Below, piece after piece: positions 58,107-64,000 of a stretch of DNA of 64,000 bases (the stretch's first letter is position 1; every line of letters begins with the position of its first letter). Below the pieces are notes generated by a model. The model saw nothing but the letters and a program-made list of their open reading frames with translations. It searched no databases and was not told the origin of the DNA. The stretch spans positions 62,001-126,000 of the forward strand of contig JANLJE010000026.1 of assembly GCA_029255645.1 (NCBI GenBank). Direction: 5' to 3'. Made by a program: the position numbers and the translations under genes. Source of the stretch: Comamonadaceae bacterium. GTDB taxonomy: Bacteria > Pseudomonadota > Gammaproteobacteria > Burkholderiales > Rhodocyclaceae.

Positions 58107-60380
58107 TCAGACCGTGACAAGCTGCCGGGCCAGGGCGACTTCGACGGAATCACCATCCTGGTTCAGAACATCCAGGCCCGACTCGGGCACGTCGCCCGAC
58201 GTGCTCTGCGACACCATGATCTTCCGGGCCATCAACCCCAGGCAGGTCATCTGCGAGGAGTTGGCGTAGCCGAGGTAGATCACGCGCACCGGCTGCTTTT
58301 GGCCGATGCGCCATGAGCGCCGGGCGGCCTGCTGCAACGAATACACGTTGTAGCCGGACTGGAGGAACACGATGGTCGGGAACTCCAGCAAGTCCAGGCC
58401 GGTTTTCACCAGCTCGGGATTGGTTATGAGCACGTCGATGCCACGGTCCAACTGCTCGGCGATCCAGTCCTCGCGGCGGGAGGCATCCACGCTCGCGCGC
58501 AGTACCGCCACCTTGAAGCCTTCCTGCTCCAGCAGCACCTTCAAACGCGACGTGGTGTCGCGCGTGCCGGTGTAGACCGAATAGACCAGGGTCTTGCGAC
58601 TTTCTGCTTTCTCCTGCTTGCAGATCTCGATCAGCTCGCGTTCCTTGGGCATCACCTCCAGCTCGTTGAACTGAGCCGGGACGAACGCCAGGGTATGGCG
58701 GGTGCGTGGATGCACCACCGTCTCCGACCGGAAGCAGCAGTCCGGCCAGGCCAGCAGCACGTTGAGGACTACACCGAGCAGCGTCGTGTCGCGCTTCGCC
58801 AGGGCCTGCTTCAGCTCCTGGGTCAGCCGACCCGCCAGATCGCGGTAGGCCGCGGCTTGCGCCGTGTCCATCGCGACTTCGCGGAACTCCTCGTCGTAGG
58901 GCGGCAGCACGTTGCCACCGATGTTCTTCAACTTGAGGAAGACCGTGAACGGCAGGACGCAACGCAGCACGCCCTTGGGACCGAAACCCGGCGCCTTGAC
59001 CGTGCGCACCGATACCTTGGTGCCCTTGGCCGTCTTGTGCGCCGTGCCGGTGCTCTCGGAATAGATGTCCTTGAGCACGCCGTGATCGCGCATGAACGCC
59101 ATCGCGGCCGACGTCATGCTGCCGCTCTTCGTCGGCCGGTAGCCGTCTTCGATCATCCGCCCCGGCAGGGCTCGGAACAGCAGGTGGAACAGGTCGTCGC
59201 CGTAGCCGCCCATCAGTGTGCCGGTGAGCAGCAGCGTCTTGCGCGCCTTGGCCGCCAACACCCCCATGGCCTGGCCCTGTGCGGAGCCGCCGTTCTTGTA
59301 CTCGTGCGCCTCGTCGGCGATGAGCAGGTCGAACGTGCCCTGGGGAAGCTGCCTCTTGATGAATTCGGACGGCTGGTAGCCGCCCTCGCCGAAGCCGAAC
59401 TCCATGTTGGCCATCGCGCGTTCCATCCGGTGGGCTTGCCGATCCGAGAAGACCAGCTCTCCGCGGTCGTCCATCAGATTGATGAACTCATGGATGTTGT
59501 CCCCGAGCATCGACGCGAGGAAGGCGTCGCCGAACTTCTGCATCAGCTTCTGCGCGGTGACTTCCCCGATGGTTGGAATACGCTTCAGTGCCTTGAGCAC
59601 GGTCGAGGACTGGTCGCTGGCGGACAGGCCTCTGGGACGGATCAACGACCACAGCGGTGCACGGCAGTGGCTGCACTTGCGGCGGTACTCCGCGGCTTCC
59701 AGCTCGACCGGGTTGATCGGCTCGCCGTCGAGGTCGGTGATGACATGCCCGCAATCCGGGCAGGCCCCCACGTCGCCGTGAGGCGTGCGCCGACGAACGA
59801 AGACAGGTTTCCAGTGGAACCCCATCCGCATCCGCACGCGGCCCAGGACGAAGAACTCCTGGCCCTGGGCCGGCACGCCCAACTGCTCGCGCAGTTTCAG
59901 CAGCTTGACCAGCGTGTCCGGGCCATTGAGCACCCAGACCTTGGCGCCGGCCACCGTCTCCTGGATTTCGCGCCGCCACTTGTAGACCAGGTGGGGTGGC
60001 GAGAGCACCAGGGTGCGGCGGTAGCCTTCGGCGTTGAGCACGGCGGCGGTGGCAATACCCACCGTCGTCTTGCCGCAGCCCATCTCGCCATTGACGATCG
60101 CGGCGCGTTCGCCGCGATCGACCAACAGCTCGGTGACGGCATGGACCACATCGGCTTGCGCCGGGAACAGCTTGCGCTTGAGCGCGGCGAGGATCAGTTG
60201 CCGATGCACCCGCACCTGGCCGGTGTAGACCGGAGGATTGGCGCGGTTGAGCGAGTCGAGCAACTCGTCGCCGAACTCGGACACGAAGTCCTGCAGGCTG
60301 AGCGTGAGAGGAGAAGATGCCGCTTCGAGCAGGTCTCCCTGCACGGCGGTTTCGGGAACGGTTTCGAGATCGAGGGACAT
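58107..60380 (-). CDS. DEAH/SNF2-like helicase of the ICE
   Basis: This 757-residue SF2 helicase-like ATPase has Walker A GEMGCGKTTVGIA (K104), motif II LLIADEAHEYKNGG (DEAH 356-359), motif III LLLTGTLMGGYGD, and C-terminal motifs LITNPELVKTGLDLLEFPT and QQAARRSWRIGQ (near residue 690). A zinc-ribbon-like CPDCGH...CSHC pair lies around residues 210-245. It is a conserved ICE gene of unknown role, adjacent to a DUF6094 methylase-like gene. Start 60380 is chosen; longer frames lack homology. Confidence 0.88.
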   Translation of the reverse strand: MSLDLETVPETAVQGDLLEAASSPLTLSLQDFVSEFGDELLDSLNRANPPVYTGQVRVHRQLILAALKRKLFPAQADVVHAVTELLVDRGERAAIVNGEMGCGKTTVGIATAAVLNAEGYRRTLVLSPPHLVYKWRREIQETVAGAKVWVLNGPDTLVKLLKLREQLGVPAQGQEFFVLGRVRMRMGFHWKPVFVRRRTPHGDVGACPDCGHVITDLDGEPINPVELEAAEYRRKCSHCRAPLWSLIRPRGLSASDQSSTVLKALKRIPTIGEVTAQKLMQKFGDAFLASMLGDNIHEFINLMDDRGELVFSDRQAHRMERAMANMEFGFGEGGYQPSEFIKRQLPQGTFDLLIADEAHEYKNGGSAQGQAMGVLAAKARKTLLLTGTLMGGYGDDLFHLLFRALPGRMIEDGYRPTKSGSMTSAAMAFMRDHGVLKDIYSESTGTAHKTAKGTKVSVRTVKAPGFGPKGVLRCVLPFTVFLKLKNIGGNVLPPYDEEFREVAMDTAQAAAYRDLAGRLTQELKQALAKRDTTLLGVVLNVLLAWPDCCFRSETVVHPRTRHTLAFVPAQFNELEVMPKERELIEICKQEKAESRKTLVYSVYTGTRDTTSRLKVLLEQEGFKVAVLRASVDASRREDWIAEQLDRGIDVLITNPELVKTGLDLLEFPTIVFLQSGYNVYSLQQAARRSWRIGQKQPVRVIYLGYANSSQMTCLGLMARKIMVSQSTSGDVPESGLDVLNQDGDSVEVALARQLVTV

Positions 60381-60399
60381 GGTGATGCTCCAAGGCAAT

Positions 60400-60437
60400 G
60401 GGGCATGCACCTCCCCCACGGGGCGGTGACATGCCCC
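60400..60437 (-). promoter_or_regulatory. Leader hairpin upstream of the helicase gene
   Basis: GGGGCAT (60400-60406) pairs with ATGCCCC (60431-60437), with a second inner CCCC/GGGG pairing. It lies 20 bp before the helicase ATG in the 110-bp gap after the 101-residue gene. It belongs to a set of similar leader hairpins in this block. Confidence 0.5.
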
Positions 60438-60490
60438 TGGGTGGGAAGAAAGACGCGGCAAAGAAAACTGTAGGTGCCGCTGGATGCGGA

Positions 60491-60796
60491 TCAGTATTCG
60501 CTGGGCAGCAGCAGCGTGGTGACGCTGCGATCCCATTCGGTGATGATCCAGAGCTTCAGGTTGGGCGTGACCTGGTAGGACGAGAACAGACGATCCTCGC
60601 CGGACTTCAGCGCGGCGTCGTTCTGCCGCCGATCGCTGTCGCTCAGGTCGCCCCATTCGCCATGAAGATGGCGGCGCAGGTACGGCGTGGGGTTGAGCCG
60701 GCCCTGTCGGACCAGCTCGTCGACGCCGGCGGTCATGACCACCTGCCCGGGCGAAAAGCGTGCTTGTGACGCGAGGTTGAGGACTGCGAGTGCCAT
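60491..60796 (-). CDS. Hypothetical ICE protein
   Basis: This 101-residue protein (MALAVLNLASQARFSPGQ...) continues with ELVRQGRLNPTPYLRRHLHG, then GEWGDLSDSDRRQNDAAL and LWIITEWDRSVTTLLLPSEY. It is conserved in this ICE class and sometimes annotated as a restriction endonuclease subunit without evidence; I see no catalytic motif. ATG 60796 follows AAGGAG by 8 nt. It is probably a small regulator or partner of the helicase/methylase pair, by context only. Confidence 0.7.
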   Translation of the reverse strand: MALAVLNLASQARFSPGQVVMTAGVDELVRQGRLNPTPYLRRHLHGEWGDLSDSDRRQNDAALKSGEDRLFSSYQVTPNLKLWIITEWDRSVTTLLLPSEY

Positions 60797-60832
60797 GGTG
60801 GTTTCTCCTTCTGGAAGAAGGGGCCACGGCAC

Positions 60833-60860
60833 CCCATCGGGGCGACGTGACCCCGGTGGG
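60833..60860 (-). promoter_or_regulatory. Leader hairpin upstream of the 101-residue gene
   Basis: The segment 60833-60842 (CCCATCGGGG) pairs with 60851-60860 (CCCCGGTGGG) over 10 bp, with one T-G wobble and an 8-base loop. It lies about 37 bp before the ATG. Confidence 0.5.
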
Positions 60861-60897
60861 TGGATGAAAGCGACGGCGAACCGTCAGGGAACAGCGA

Positions 60898-62007
60898 TCA
60901 GCGGATGGTCAGCACTTCGCCCCACGTGGGCGAGCCCAGCGTCAAGTCCCATGCACGAATGACCGGCACGAACTTGTCGGTGAGGATGCGCGTCTCGGCC
61001 ACGGAGCCGTCGTCGCGTTCGGTGTATTCCGTCTGGAGGGTCTTCTCCTTGTGGGTATCACCTTTGACGACGAGCACGCGCCCGCTCTTGGACTTCACTA
61101 CGCCGGAGATCGCGCCTGCGGCCAGAGCCAGGGCGAGATGCCAGTGCGACAAGGCCCGCGCGGGCGGACGCAGCGATTGCTGCGCGGCGCCCAGGTGGGT
61201 ATCGAGCGCCGGCCAGAGTCCTTGCAGCCGGCCGACTTCATCGGCGAACTGCTCGGGCTCCATCGTCACGCGATAGAAGTGCTCCGGCTCGGCCGGGCTG
61301 GCAGGGACGGTGTACGGCAGGAACGGCCATTCGAGCGGCAGTTCCTCGGCTTCGGCGTCACCCTGTCCGATCTGCAACAGCAGACCGCGCACGGCTTTGA
61401 CCGACTCCGACGCCTGGTCGCGTTGACGAATCCTGCGACCGAAGATCACCACCTGCTTGAACTGCGTTTCCACCGCACGGTAGATGCGCAGGTCTTTGAG
61501 GTGGCGCGTCAGCCATCCGACCAGCTCGGCGTCGAGCACGTAGGACGGCACGATGAAGATCAGCACGCCACCGTACTGCAGCAGCGGCAGCGCGCGCTGA
61601 TAGAACAGCTTTTCCAGCCGCGCACGGCCCTGGCCTTGATAGCCGATGTTGCCGTTCACGTCCTTGCTCAGGTCGCCATACGGCGGGTTCAGCCACAGCA
61701 GCCCGAATGACTGGCGCGAGATCAGCGTGTCCATCAGGTCACCGTGGATGCAGCGATCGACCAGTTGCCGTGCGTGGCGGGCACGCTCGGCGTCGTACTC
61801 GACGACGAAGGCCTGGACCTGCTCGCGCCCGAGGGCGTGGGCGGCTTCGGCAATCGCCACGCCTTCGCCGGCGCAGGGATCGAGGATGGACATGGAGCCG
61901 GGAGACGGCGCCAATGCGGACAAGGCCCGCTCCAGCGTCGGCTCGTCGGTGGGGAAGTAGCCGTTACGGATGAAATTGCGCGCCAGGCGCGGAAACATGA
62001 GTGCCAT
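60898..62007 (-). CDS. DUF6094 methylase-like protein
   Basis: This 369-residue protein has an N6-adenine methylase fold. The SAM-binding motif I is ILDPCAGEGVAIAEAA (D43), and the catalytic NPPY (residues 107-110, in LLWLNPPYGDL) follows. GGVLIFIVPSYVLDAEL lies next, as in the family. The C-terminal half is outside the methylase core. DUF6094 is typical of ICE maintenance blocks; the target is unknown. Start 62007 has AGGAG upstream. It may modify the ICE DNA for protection in new hosts. Confidence 0.88.
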   Translation of the reverse strand: MALMFPRLARNFIRNGYFPTDEPTLERALSALAPSPGSMSILDPCAGEGVAIAEAAHALGREQVQAFVVEYDAERARHARQLVDRCIHGDLMDTLISRQSFGLLWLNPPYGDLSKDVNGNIGYQGQGRARLEKLFYQRALPLLQYGGVLIFIVPSYVLDAELVGWLTRHLKDLRIYRAVETQFKQVVIFGRRIRQRDQASESVKAVRGLLLQIGQGDAEAEELPLEWPFLPYTVPASPAEPEHFYRVTMEPEQFADEVGRLQGLWPALDTHLGAAQQSLRPPARALSHWHLALALAAGAISGVVKSKSGRVLVVKGDTHKEKTLQTEYTERDDGSVAETRILTDKFVPVIRAWDLTLGSPTWGEVLTIR

Positions 62008-62038
62008 GGATTTCTCCTGATGATGGATGAGGGAAGGC

Positions 62039-62061
62039 GGGCACGCGCGGCGCGCATGCCC
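62039..62061 (-). promoter_or_regulatory. Leader hairpin upstream of the DUF6094 gene
   Basis: GGGCACGCGC (62039-62048) and GCGCATGCCC (62052-62061) pair over 10 bp with one mismatch and a 3-base loop. It is located 32 bp before the ATG. Confidence 0.5.
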
Positions 62062-62072
62062 GTGGGGATGGC

Positions 62073-62723
62073 TCACGCCACACGCCGAAGCGGTGCGTTC
62101 GCGGCCAGTTCGTACTGCGTAGCGCCGAGGGTGCCGTTGCGGATCAGCTCGCCCAACGCCTTCGTCAGCGCCGGGACATCGAGGGCCAGCCGATGGCCTT
62201 CCAGCGGCCCGAGGGTCAAGGGAAGACCGGTCAGCATCCGCCGTGTCTGCAACAGTTCCAGCACCGTGTCGCGCCAGTGGTCGAGCAGTGGCAGCGGGCA
62301 GGTGTCCTGCACCAGGATCCACAGCCGGTCGAGCCGGTGAGCGGAATCCCTGGGCAGAAGCGCCAGCGCGCTGGCGTTGGCCTTGTCTGGCTTCACGCAG
62401 CGACCATCGAACAGCCACACGTTCGTCAGCGAACCGAATAGCGTTCGCCGATAGGCACGGGTCATGCGCTTTTCCAGGTTCTCGACGTTGCCGACGAAGA
62501 CCGGGATGGACGCGCCCTGCTCGGTGATGACGTGGAACTGGTCGAGCCCCTGTTCATCCCGGCCGAGGGTCAGGCGGGCGAGGAACTCCTGAACGGCGGT
62601 GTCGCGCGCCCAGATCGAGAGAAAGACGAGATTGCCCTGCTCGTCACCGACGCAACCGTCGGCCATGAGGTCGGGGCATTCGTCGATGCGGTACAGCGGT
62701 TTCGCGGAAGAAGGTGCAGGCAT
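62073..62723 (-). CDS. Hypothetical ICE protein (216 residues)
   Basis: No function is recognised for this 216-residue protein. It has a conserved N-terminus (PLYRIDECPDLMADGCVGDE, then NLVFLSIWARDTAVQEFLAR) and a central IPVFVGNVENLEKRMTRAYR. The C-terminal half is Leu-rich and helical. ATG 62723 has GAGGA 8 nt upstream. It belongs to the DUF6094/DUF3275 block of PFGI-1-type ICEs and is probably cytoplasmic. Confidence 0.7.
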   Translation of the reverse strand: MPAPSSAKPLYRIDECPDLMADGCVGDEQGNLVFLSIWARDTAVQEFLARLTLGRDEQGLDQFHVITEQGASIPVFVGNVENLEKRMTRAYRRTLFGSLTNVWLFDGRCVKPDKANASALALLPRDSAHRLDRLWILVQDTCPLPLLDHWRDTVLELLQTRRMLTGLPLTLGPLEGHRLALDVPALTKALGELIRNGTLGATQYELAANAPLRRVA

Positions 62724-62763
62724 GGTGATGTCCTCTTGGAAAAGAAGGAGCAACCACAGCCCG

Positions 62764-62782
62764 CGGGGCCGTGCTCGCCCCG
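62764..62782 (-). promoter_or_regulatory. Leader hairpin upstream of the 216-residue gene
   Basis: CGGGGC (62764-62769) and GCCCCG (62777-62782) form a perfect 6-bp stem with a 7-base loop, 41 bp before the ATG. Confidence 0.5.
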
Positions 62783-62807
62783 GTTGGGTGAAGGAAGATG
62801 CGTGCCG

Positions 62808-63173
62808 CTAGACAGCGCGTCCCGCGTGAAAGCGGTGAACCCGCTCGCGCCACTCGGAGCTTTGCACCGGCGCCATGTCGAGATAGCGCAGCGGGCACGA
62901 GTAGTAGTACGGATGCACGGACTCATCGAGGGACTTGTAGCCCCAATCGCCGCCCGAGCTTTCCAGCAGATGGCAGCCGATGTAGCAGACGGACTCACCG
63001 GCCGCGAGGCCCATGACGCCCGCCTGCCTGGCGGTGACGCGAACCACGGTCCACAGAACGTCGCCGTCCAGCGTGTGGTCGATGACTTCGCAGCAAGCGC
63101 GTTCGGACGCCTGCGGAGCGATCAGCTCGCGGATCAACTGATCGCGCGTCTGACGAACGAAGGTCCAGCCCAT
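62808..63173 (-). CDS. Hypothetical ICE protein (DUF6927-like)
   Basis: This 121-residue protein starts MGWTFVRQTRDQLIRELI and contains VIDHTLDGDVLWTVVRVTA and GDWGYKSLDESVHPYYYSCP. The MGWTF start and the YKSLDES segment match a family (DUF6927-like) seen in mobile elements; the assignment is tentative and the function unknown. ATG 63173 has AGGAG 7 nt upstream. Longer frames add unrelated sequence. Confidence 0.7.
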   Translation of the reverse strand: MGWTFVRQTRDQLIRELIAPQASERACCEVIDHTLDGDVLWTVVRVTARQAGVMGLAAGESVCYIGCHLLESSGGDWGYKSLDESVHPYYYSCPLRYLDMAPVQSSEWRERVHRFHAGRAV

Positions 63174-63203
63174 GAAGGTCTCCTTGAAGAAATGGCCGGA
63201 GCC

Positions 63204-63219
63204 CTCCCCGTCGGGGGAG
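63204..63219 (-). promoter_or_regulatory. Leader hairpin upstream of the 121-residue gene
   Basis: CTCCCC (63204-63209) and GGGGAG (63214-63219) form a perfect 6-bp stem with a 4-base loop, 30 bp before the ATG. Additional CCCCGG/CCGG repeats extend around it. Confidence 0.45.
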
Positions 63220-63262
63220 AACCCCGGCGGGTGACGGAATGCCGCGCAAGGCGGCGGATGGA

Positions 63263-63874
63263 TCAGGCAGCTTTGAGGTGCCAGTCCTGGGACAACGGAG
63301 CGAACTCGTAGCCCAGCTTGTCGAGACGGTCGCGCTGCTGACGCAGCACACGACGATCCACGGTCGCATCGAGCTTCACGGTCTCGCCCAGGGGCCACAA
63401 GGCACCGAACAGCGCCGCGTCGTCTGCCTCGGCCGAGGCCGCAGCGGACACGGTAGCCGGTTCGCTGCCGAACGGCGTGGTATCGACCAGGGGATCGCGC
63501 GGACTGCGCGACTTCGCCTTCGGCTTGACCGGGGGCGATGCCGGCGCGGGCGCCTGCGCTTCCTCGTCGATGGGATCGACTTCCTGCGGACTCAGCCGGC
63601 GGGCTTCGTCGCGGCTCAGGGCGTCGATGTTGGACAGCGTCATCCCGCCCAGATGGGCGCGGATCTCGATGACCATGCGACCGTTGGCGTTGTACGTGGA
63701 GGGGCGAATCTCGACGATGACGAAATCACCGTCGTACTTGCCCTCCCGGTACTGATCGAGTTCGGCGTTCTTCACGACGAACTCGCCGATCGAGGTCGCG
63801 AGGCGGCCGACGTTGAAGTCGCCGTTCCTGCCGTGGATGGTCTTGATGGCCAGTTGGCCGGGGATGGTGATCAT
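63263..63874 (-). CDS. DUF3275 family ICE protein
   Basis: This 203-residue protein of the DUF3275 family is found in ICE maintenance blocks. The N-terminal half is the conserved domain (MITIPGQLAIKTIHGRNGDF, then GKYDGDFVIVEIRPSTYN and MVIEIRAHLGGMTLS). A low-complexity Pro/Ala/Lys linker leads to a C-terminal helix (DRRVLRQQRDRLDKLGYEFA). ATG 63874 has AGGAG upstream and removes a non-homologous leader. A role in DNA binding or processing is possible but unproven. Confidence 0.85.
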   Translation of the reverse strand: MITIPGQLAIKTIHGRNGDFNVGRLATSIGEFVVKNAELDQYREGKYDGDFVIVEIRPSTYNANGRMVIEIRAHLGGMTLSNIDALSRDEARRLSPQEVDPIDEEAQAPAPASPPVKPKAKSRSPRDPLVDTTPFGSEPATVSAAASAEADDAALFGALWPLGETVKLDATVDRRVLRQQRDRLDKLGYEFAPLSQDWHLKAA

Positions 63875-63901
63875 GAAGGTCTCCTGCTGACGAAGAGAAG
63901 A

Positions 63902-63925
63902 CAAGGCCCCGGGGATGGGGCCTTG
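63902..63925 (-). promoter_or_regulatory. Leader hairpin upstream of DUF3275
   Basis: CAAGGCCCC (63902-63910) and GGGGCCTTG (63917-63925) form a perfect 9-bp stem with a 6-base loop, 27 bp before the DUF3275 ATG and just after the preceding stop codon. Confidence 0.55.
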
Positions 63926-63929
63926 CGGA

Positions 63930-64000
63930 TCAGAACGACTCGGCAACGGCCAATGCGGGGGCATCGGCTGCGTCGTCGGCAGCATCGGCGACGGGCTCCG
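63930..64000 (-). CDS. C-terminal end of an upstream ICE gene (partial)
   Basis: The last 22 codons of a minus-strand frame enter from beyond the window and stop at TGA 63932-63930. The visible tail (EPVADAADDAADAPALAVAE, then SF) is Ala/Asp-rich. It is too short to identify. In related ICEs the gene before DUF3275 often encodes a DNA-binding or DUF932-type protein, but the sequence here cannot tell. Confidence 0.5.
   Translation of the reverse strand, partial: EPVADAADDAADAPALAVAESF

Larger units (their letters stand above)
2137..64000. mobile_element. ICE of the PFGI-1/ICEclc type (internal part)
   Basis: The backbone is recognised by the ordered set of ICE-specific conjugation proteins on the minus strand, from PilL (57.9 kb) to the MobH relaxase (2.1 kb), with the DUF3275/DUF6094/helicase block upstream. 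The order matches the PFGI-1 class, except that two blocks interrupt it: metabolic cargo at 10.2-32.6 kb and a restriction-like island at 41.4-51.75 kb. No integrase, attachment site or origin protein is visible, so the boundaries given here are only the visible extent. It is uncertain whether benE/mocR at 1-2.1 kb are cargo or flank. Confidence 0.9.

Noticed and set aside
58695-60473. 592-codon plus-strand frame opposite the helicase
   Set aside because: Antisense shadow; the minus-strand frame has clear helicase motifs.
1-64000. CRISPR arrays, tRNA or rRNA genes
   Set aside because: No regularly spaced repeats and no tRNA- or rRNA-like sequence were recognised on reading; a covariance search was not possible.

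Overview
The window is GC-rich, densely packed DNA from a proteobacterium. It carries most of an integrative and conjugative element (ICE) of the PFGI-1 / ICEclc / SPI-7 type. The lineage (Pseudomonas, Stenotrophomonas, Bordetella-like or similar) cannot be fixed from this sequence. The evidence for an ICE is the diagnostic gene set and order: PilL lipoprotein, TIGR03759, lytic transglycosylase, TIGR03765, TraD coupling protein, TIGR03747, RAQPRD protein, TIGR03758, 03745, 03750, 03746, 03749, 03752, 03751 lipoprotein, TraC/VirB4 ATPase, DsbA-like protein, TIGR03757, 03756, 03755, TraG N-terminal protein, DUF3742 and an HD-type (MobH) relaxase. No integrase, tRNA or att site is visible, so the element ends lie outside the window or cannot be recognised.

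Layout. 1-2.1 kb: a partial BenE-type benzoate symporter and a divergent MocR regulator. 2.1-10.0 kb: MobH relaxase, an AbrB/PIN toxin-antitoxin pair, DUF3742 and the distal transfer genes. 10.2-32.6 kb: about 22 kb of metabolic cargo inserted between TIGR03757 and the DsbA-like gene. The cargo holds exporters (three LysE, two MFS, one TSUP), a vitamin B6 salvage cluster under a PtsJ-like MocR regulator, a class IV aminotransferase with a LysR regulator, a seven-gene hydrolase/cupin/SnoaL/exporter operon, and an enoyl-CoA hydratase / thioesterase / BioY operon. 32.7-41.2 kb: core mating-pore genes. 41.4-51.75 kb: an eight-gene island that interrupts the transfer genes. 51.9-57.9 kb: TraD, PilL and associated genes. 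58.1-64 kb: the ICE maintenance block (DEAH/SNF2-like helicase, DUF6094 methylase-like protein, several unknown proteins, DUF3275), where each gene is preceded by a leader hairpin.

The most interesting part is 41.4-51.75 kb. One tightly coupled minus-strand operon encodes a MerR-like controller, a C5-cytosine methyltransferase with a long N-terminal extension, a Z1-domain ATPase, a PD-(D/E)XK protein (DUF4420 type), a GHKL/MORC-like ATPase, two poorly characterised proteins and a Vsr endonuclease. It looks like a complete multi-subunit restriction-modification-type defence system. Comparative genomics has predicted such Z1/MORC-like associations, but their mechanism is little described. A near-perfect 32-bp palindrome overlaps a promoter just upstream of the controller, which suggests autoregulation like that of C-protein-controlled restriction systems.

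Most genes are coupled by ATGA or TGATG overlaps, which fixes many starts. Family names come from recognising the encoded protein sequence, not from database searches.
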